This document shows, piece after piece, positions 58,356 through 64,000 of a stretch of DNA of 64,000 nucleotides; position 1 is the first letter of the stretch, and the number at the start of each line of letters is the position of its first letter. Source of the stretch: Tubiluchus corallicola (Eukaryota; Priapulida; Priapulimorpha; Priapulimorphida; Tubiluchidae); assembly GCA_030141605.1 (NCBI GenBank), contig JAQGDQ010000208.1, positions 310,001 to 374,000 on the forward strand. Direction: 5' to 3'. Below the pieces are notes generated by a model. That model did no database searches, was not told the origin of the DNA, and saw nothing but the letters and a program-made list of their open reading frames with translations. A program made the position numbers and the translations under genes.

Positions 58356-60039
58356 GCCCATTGTGATGATAGTGGAAGTAAAAAGGAAAATGAAGTGGTA
58401 GACGAAGAGGACCAGAAGAAGAAGAAAAGTAGAGAACGATGACGTTATAATGAAATGATGATGACTACGACTTCGACGACGACGATGACCATGACAAGTA
58501 GGTGTGCAGCAGCCGCTAGGGCTTAGGCCAATGTAGTAATGAATGATGTTGACGACAGTAAAATAATAATGATGACTGTGTAATTCGGCTCGAAAACACG
58601 TATAGTTGAAAAGTTCGCTTAAAAATTTAACACTGAGAAAATTTTAAATTAAAGAATTTCCCCATACAAAACTGTAGATGATCTTACACAGGCATAGCGG
58701 TTTAACCATGCTTTTCACTCACACTACACATTATGGCGCATCACGATCTGTGTTAGATGGGTAAATGTTTAACCAGGAAACCAGTTCTACAAGAAGGCAA
58801 ATAAAAAAAAGCACTACACCACCCTGACAAACATTTGTATCAAGTATAAGAGTGCTGAGAAGCACGCAGATTCCAACCACGAGATATTATTTTAACCACT
58901 GAGCTTAATAAATTAGCTGTGTTAAATCCATGGAGGAATCGCCACTGCCAGGAAAAAGGTGATGTTCCCATCATAAGCATTTTTTACATTACACTGAGAT
59001 AAGATACTAAGTAATGTTCGTCAGCCAGTAAATTGACTTGTTCAAGGGAGAGAACCTGAATGTTGTCGACTCAACTTTAAAATTCTTGAAGTCGTAAGTC
59101 CAGAATGTAATAGAATTTAACTTATTTATATTGGAAGCAATAACCACTTTCCCATAATGTCACTGACCAGCGACCGTTACAGACTTATAGTCACCAGAAT
59201 GAAATTTTCTTATACCAAACATAAACTTCAAAAACAGCTTTCTTCCAGTGGGTACATATATTAATCAAAATATTTAAAATAATACCAGCGAGAAATTTAG
59301 GCCCTAAATGATACTGGCGTTAATCAAAATAACACTCTATCATTGATGTTTATTTCATAGTTTAATTCACGCTGTATTAGTCTTAAAACAACTATACCAC
59401 AAACGCTCTGCACTCACATTTCATACTACAAATGTCTTTTGATGATCTGATATTCTATTCTTTAAAAAAAATTCGGCATATTACTCGTCAAACAGCAAAA
59501 TCTCTGTCAGTCACTGACTGTATGAAAACATACACCACGTGCACAAGCCAACAACAAGTTTAGTAAGCTCGAACACCCATTTTACAAAACCAAGAGTTAA
59601 GCAAACATTGGGCAATTTTACGATTATACCGGGGTCATCATATTATTCTGTTTACCTTGACCTAAATTTGCCTAGTGCATGCAGTTGGGAGAATGTCGTT
59701 AGAGAAAATGACGCAAAATGTGAATTAAAGCTCTCGTCGAACGATTACATAATTTTGAATAAACTTCAATCTTAACAAAATGAATGGGGAAATCTGTATA
59801 TGGGACAATGTCGAGAGATAATTACTGTCTTACTGCTATGAAAATAAATTAGATCATACGCGATTATACAATGCAGTAATGCATGAATTAAATTTTGCTT
59901 TGACTGAATAAATTTTCCGTATGTGAAAGCGAAAGCACGGTTGCACACTAAATAAATCTAAGTATGCGTAGCGCACTGAAGCGCTGACAGACAGACACAT
60001 TTCGCGTTCTACGCATATAAGCTACATGTATGTGCTTAC

Positions 60040-60111
60040 GATCTACGTCGTAAAACCAAAAATAAGTTTCCTTGCGATCTACGTCGTAAAACAAAAAATG
60101 AGTTTCCTTCA
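60040..60111. repeat. 36-bp tandem duplication
   Basis: GATCTACGTCGTAAAAC ... GTTTCCTT is repeated once with a 36-base period and two or three differences. Confidence 0.85.
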
Positions 60112-62742
60112 GGATAAAATTAAATAAATAAATAAGTAAATGCAACTTAATGATTAAGTAATAATAAGTAAATAAACAAAAATGCAAATATACGGAAAAT
60201 CTGTGTAACGTAGAATTTTAAACAATGTAGTACTGTACACTACATCTGTATTGGGCTATTGCTAAACTTAAACTAGAAGTTCCATAAAAAAAATCCCTCT
60301 GGGGTGAAAAACGCACAGTTAAGGTAGTTCTCTGATGCCAAAAGCGATAACAGTAAAAAGCAGCGTCATTTTGTAATTCAAATTTACCAAGGATTATCAA
60401 AATGTGTTAATCTGATGTAAGGAAATTTTCCAAGTGAGACAACAAGCCTTCACAAAAGCTTATTGTTCAGTCCCAAAGCTGGAAATCATCAGGTGCCAAT
60501 TGCAATTTCAGACAATTTATCAACCTGAGCGTTGATGTTAACTATACGAATTACACGCCTACCTGTCAAACACTAAGTAATACGGTGTTCAATTTGTGCA
60601 AGGTGCACAGGTATTACTTAATTACGCCTGTTCCGCAGCCCGGGGAACATACCTGTTAAAATTGATGGAATATCTAATCAGCTCATGAAAATACACGCTG
60701 TGTCGTTATCTTCAGGTATGCAAAAATATTATAGTATGTATCATATTATGTAGGTAAACTTATCTGGTGATAAATATGTTATGCAGTGTAAGTGCCTATT
60801 ATTACAACACCGGTAGTTGATTTAAACCGATAAACTTGCGAGAGGTGTTCTGCGCGATGTAAAATTTATGCCACACACCTTTTTGCAGTCAAATTGTTCA
60901 GCTAGAAGCCGAGCTAGAAAGCGGGGCAATATAACACAAACAGTGAAAACCTTTAAAAAAGAGACGCCAAGCTGTCACATGTGTATACGCGCAATGTCTT
61001 CTATACTAATTCCTTTGATATGCTCTAAGATAATTGTTTGTAGCTGAAAAAAATGTACAGGTGAAAGGATGCGATGTCGCTTGTTAAATCTACGCAAGTT
61101 TTAAGAGAGTTTGTGTGAGCGAAGATACAGAACAAGAATGGCCAAACCCCATTTTTGTCACGAATGTCACGAATGTACACAGTGATAAATGACAAGCAAA
61201 ACGTAGCACATGTTTATTCTACTGGAATCCCATTTAACACTATAGAGAAAAATTATGCTTATAATGAAAGTCATTTATATATGTAAACTTTCTGCGTCTG
61301 TATGTAATATGCATGTGTTTCTCAATAAATGTATGCAATAATTTCTTACAGTATTTTAGTTTTTAGATACGAAGTTCATAGATGAAAGAAACAGAAACGT
61401 GAATAATGAATGCTGCTAAAACAGTGCCTTACCTGCAAAAGGAAGTTTATATAATTACGTACAGATAGGAATACTCCAAAAAGATTTATTTTAAATTTTA
61501 CACTGTCTTCAGCTGTTTACAAACAGGCTTCGTTATCTTGATGAGTTATATCTATCAGTATCTACTAAGTTAAAAAAGCGGAGAATGGTAAACACTATGT
61601 AGGAAGTTCGAGCATTATAGAATACAATCCTATTTTATAAGCAAATGTTTTGCACTGGTTTTCGCTAGTCGTATGTTATAAAGCAACAGCTGCCGTCAAA
61701 GTGTATGGGAAAACTAGGAGATACCTCCCAGCAAATGATCTTACAACACGCCAAAAAACACTTTATGGCCGTTCTAGAATCTTGAAGCATGTTTACGCAG
61801 AGGCCGATCAAAACGCTCCATCGTTATCAAACGGCTCATTAAAGGTTAAGATGATGGCATCTATTTATAATGAACCATAAAATTTTGTTCAAAATGTTTT
61901 TAATGTGTGTTGAGTGAAGCGCACATGGGAGAATACGTGAAGCAAAGAGTTAACTTGCCTAAGCGCATAACATTTAGTTCTTTGTTTTTATTTAAGCTAC
62001 ATGCTGAATATGTTGCATTTAAATAATATAATAAAACATGGCGAATAATAAAGCATTAATTCAATCGTTTACTCGTTCACTGATTCATTTATTCAGTCAG
62101 TCAGTCATTGATTAATTTATATTTTAAATATTCAGCAATATTCACAGTTATTTAATTCCTGACCACTAAGCATTCTAAGTGCTTAATGTGGTGCAAAACT
62201 AATAGTAAAGCTACTATACTTTTCCTTATTGTTGAATGACTAATAAATAGTGTTATTTACGTTGACTTTCTAATTTGTATTCAGAATAAATAATGAACTG
62301 TGAACCCATTGTATATTTTCTGTAGGCTAATTTCCTTAAACAATAGGATCACAAACAGAGCGCCCTTAAGCCATGCAGAAGCCTTCTAATAGAAGGTAAT
62401 CCTCGCTAAAGTTACAGCGTAATTATACCCGCTGCATACAAAGTATTCACTAGACAGAGATACTGGGACATGAGAAAGTCTGTCACGAAAATGAGCAGCA
62501 GAAAGACAATATCCATATGGCTTGTTAGAGCATTAGAGGATTTAGAAAGATACAGTGACCACTGTCCGTCGTGTCCAAAAGCTTTCGGTCTGACGATGTC
62601 TGCTGTGTCAAGGTCACTGTTTTGTTCACATAACGCACGTATGACGCACAGAAAACACTAGCTTGAGGTCGAGGAACACTACTAATAAATAACTAAATTT
62701 GAGTCTATTATACTCAAACTAAGTGCTTTACGGACACTAGAC

Positions 62743-63010
62743 AGATAGATAAAATCTTTATTAACGAATATAAAAACAATACATGTACAGTGTACGTAAC
62801 TGTATTTGTATGTCCACGGATGGAAGCAGCTTACCCGTCAGTCAAAATTATGTTTGGGCTGATATACATGTAATTGGCAAGAGCATCAATTTATAGTGTA
62901 CAGACTCTTCAAAAACTTTATGACTATAGTAATCAGAAGAATCAAATCCAATCAAAAATATAATACAGATAAGAATTATCTAAAATGTAAGAATTGTAAG
63001 AAACATTTAT
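62743..63010 (-). mobile_element. Possible LINE 3' tail on the - strand
   Basis: AGATAGATAAAATCTTTATT reads on the - strand as AATAAAGATTTTATCTATCT, the poly(A)-signal-plus-ATCT tail common at CR1-like LINE 3' ends. The extent upstream is a guess because no coding remnant is visible. Confidence 0.35.
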
Positions 63011-64000
63011 GGATCTGTCTGTCAAAATTGATTTGATTGGCAGGTATACTGAACTTTCGTATAATCGAGTACACTTAGCTTAGCACCAGTTTGCATTCAA
63101 TGGGATGGGATATTCGTGATGCACAAAAGAACTTCATTGCCCTTTCAAAAGAAAAAATTTCTTAGCTGCTGCTGTGACTTAGTCCTACCTCTTTTCGGGC
63201 CATGTTTTACATAACTTTTTGAGTTTTAAACATGGTCGTCATGAGCTGTCATGACCACTTCTAAGCCGCAGATAATTTTTAGAGTCCAGTTAAAACCATA
63301 GAAAAAAAACCACACACAAATCTTTGCACAAAAGATGATGACCAATTTATTACAACTTTTGAAGAACATTTTTGGAATCTGTTTACCTGTATTTATTTCG
63401 TTAAAAATTCAACGGCTGGTGGGGAATTTATAAACTAACGCCCTTCTATAAAATCACAAAAATACCCTTATTTCAAGTGACAGAAGGATTTGATAAAAAG
63501 TATATAATACACTGACAAACCAATCACTGTGCAGAGAAACAGTTCATGAGAGGTCGGTTCGGACTGCGGGTAGAGCTCGTCTCCTGTCCCGGATTTGTTT
63601 TCTAGCGGAGTAAATGCGCCCTAATTGATTAATGGACGCGTAAGAAAATATCAGAACAACGGTAAAAAATTGAAAAATAAGAGACGGGCCGAATTTACAA
63701 TGGAATTTTGCATCAAGCTGCGAAGTAGATCATTAAATTCAAAGACCTAGTTCACCAAAATTTTTGGGTCACCCATGAAGAAATCAAGTGCGCTTTTTTG
63801 GGAAAGAATTCACGATTTTTACTGTCAACAAACAACAACAGCTGCGCCTAATTTTGCTGACTATAGAGAACACCGCCATCACCTGTAAACGCTATCACTT
63901 TTGACGAATACAACCCAATAACCCTTTCCCCCGGCAGCTGTTTCTTACACTAGAAAGTTTACACACGTTGCTGAAACCTTGTAAACCGGGACGTTGGACC

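Larger units (their letters stand above)
55423..64000. other. 5' flank of ETS1, no supported gene
   Basis: AT-rich. Contains a possible promoter motif (55.70 kb), the motif clusters at 56,580-56,660 and 58,200-58,355, a solo LINE tail (57,731-58,018), GAC/GAT-rich simple sequence (about 58,360-58,500), a 36-bp tandem pair (60,040-60,111) and a possible LINE tail at about 62,743. The frames at 55,588-55,812, 59,539-59,775, 61,650-61,880 and 62,470-62,661 have no recognisable family and are not called. Confidence 0.5.

Noticed and set aside
62470-62661. 63-residue + strand frame with Ser/Arg-rich sequence
   Set aside because: No homology seen, no splice or promoter context.
63550-63600. GGTTCGGACTG and neighbouring GTAGAGCTC resembling tRNA promoter boxes
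   Set aside because: Order and spacing do not fit a tRNA; no cloverleaf can be drawn.

Overview
The window is animal nuclear DNA. It is AT-rich, with introns bounded by GT-AG, dead non-LTR retrotransposons, SINE-like and MITE-like repeats and many microsatellites. No bacterial operons, ribosome binding sites or CRISPR arrays are present. The two recognisable genes are metazoan families (a CLCC1-type ER membrane protein and an ETS1/ETS2/Pointed transcription factor), which suggests an invertebrate or another AT-rich metazoan. I cannot name the species.

Layout. About 0.1-6.1 kb holds the C-terminal scrap of one LINE, a long TTA microsatellite, and a 5'-truncated, stop-ridden LINE of a second family (about 2.87-6.10 kb) with an ACTT-repeat tail. 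From 6.6 to 9.8 kb on the + strand lies a three-coding-exon CLCC1 homologue (565 residues). It converges on the main gene, an ETS1-class factor on the - strand. The ETS reading frame runs from 55,422 down to its stop at 12,108 in nine coding exons (518 residues), with a PNT domain, a conserved TP phospho-acceptor motif and a C-terminal ETS domain. The inferred splice junctions keep one frame throughout, and the summed exon lengths divide by three. The first intron after the N-terminal coding exons spans about 34 kb.

The most interesting signal is in that 34-kb intron. Besides the canonical N-terminus (55.4 + 54.2 kb), I see four short ATG-initiated open exons on the - strand at 43.3, 43.05, 26.5 and 20.5 kb. 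Each ends in a good splice donor in phase 1, the phase needed to join the shared exon at 19.88 kb. Three promoter-like patches (CCAAT, TATA-like or CpG-rich) lie just upstream of them. This suggests one ETS gene with several promoters that exchanges N-termini. Every alternative start removes two SUMO-type motifs and keeps TP, PNT and ETS. It resembles the alternative N-termini known for vertebrate ETS1 and Drosophila pointed, but this set of exons is inferred from sequence alone.

The rest is intron or flank. It contains a MITE-like element with TIRs and internal direct repeats in the intron that splits the ETS domain, a second short TIR element at 18.1 kb, a 224-bp palindrome around a CA/TG tract at 29.9-30.1 kb, a tRNA-like T-arm SINE at 22.9 kb, a dispersed 140-bp repeat pair, a 94-bp tandem duplication, a solo LINE tail at 57.7-58.0 kb, and an unusual cluster of an ACTGGTGGTCCTTT-like motif at 58.2 kb with inverted relatives at 56.6 kb.
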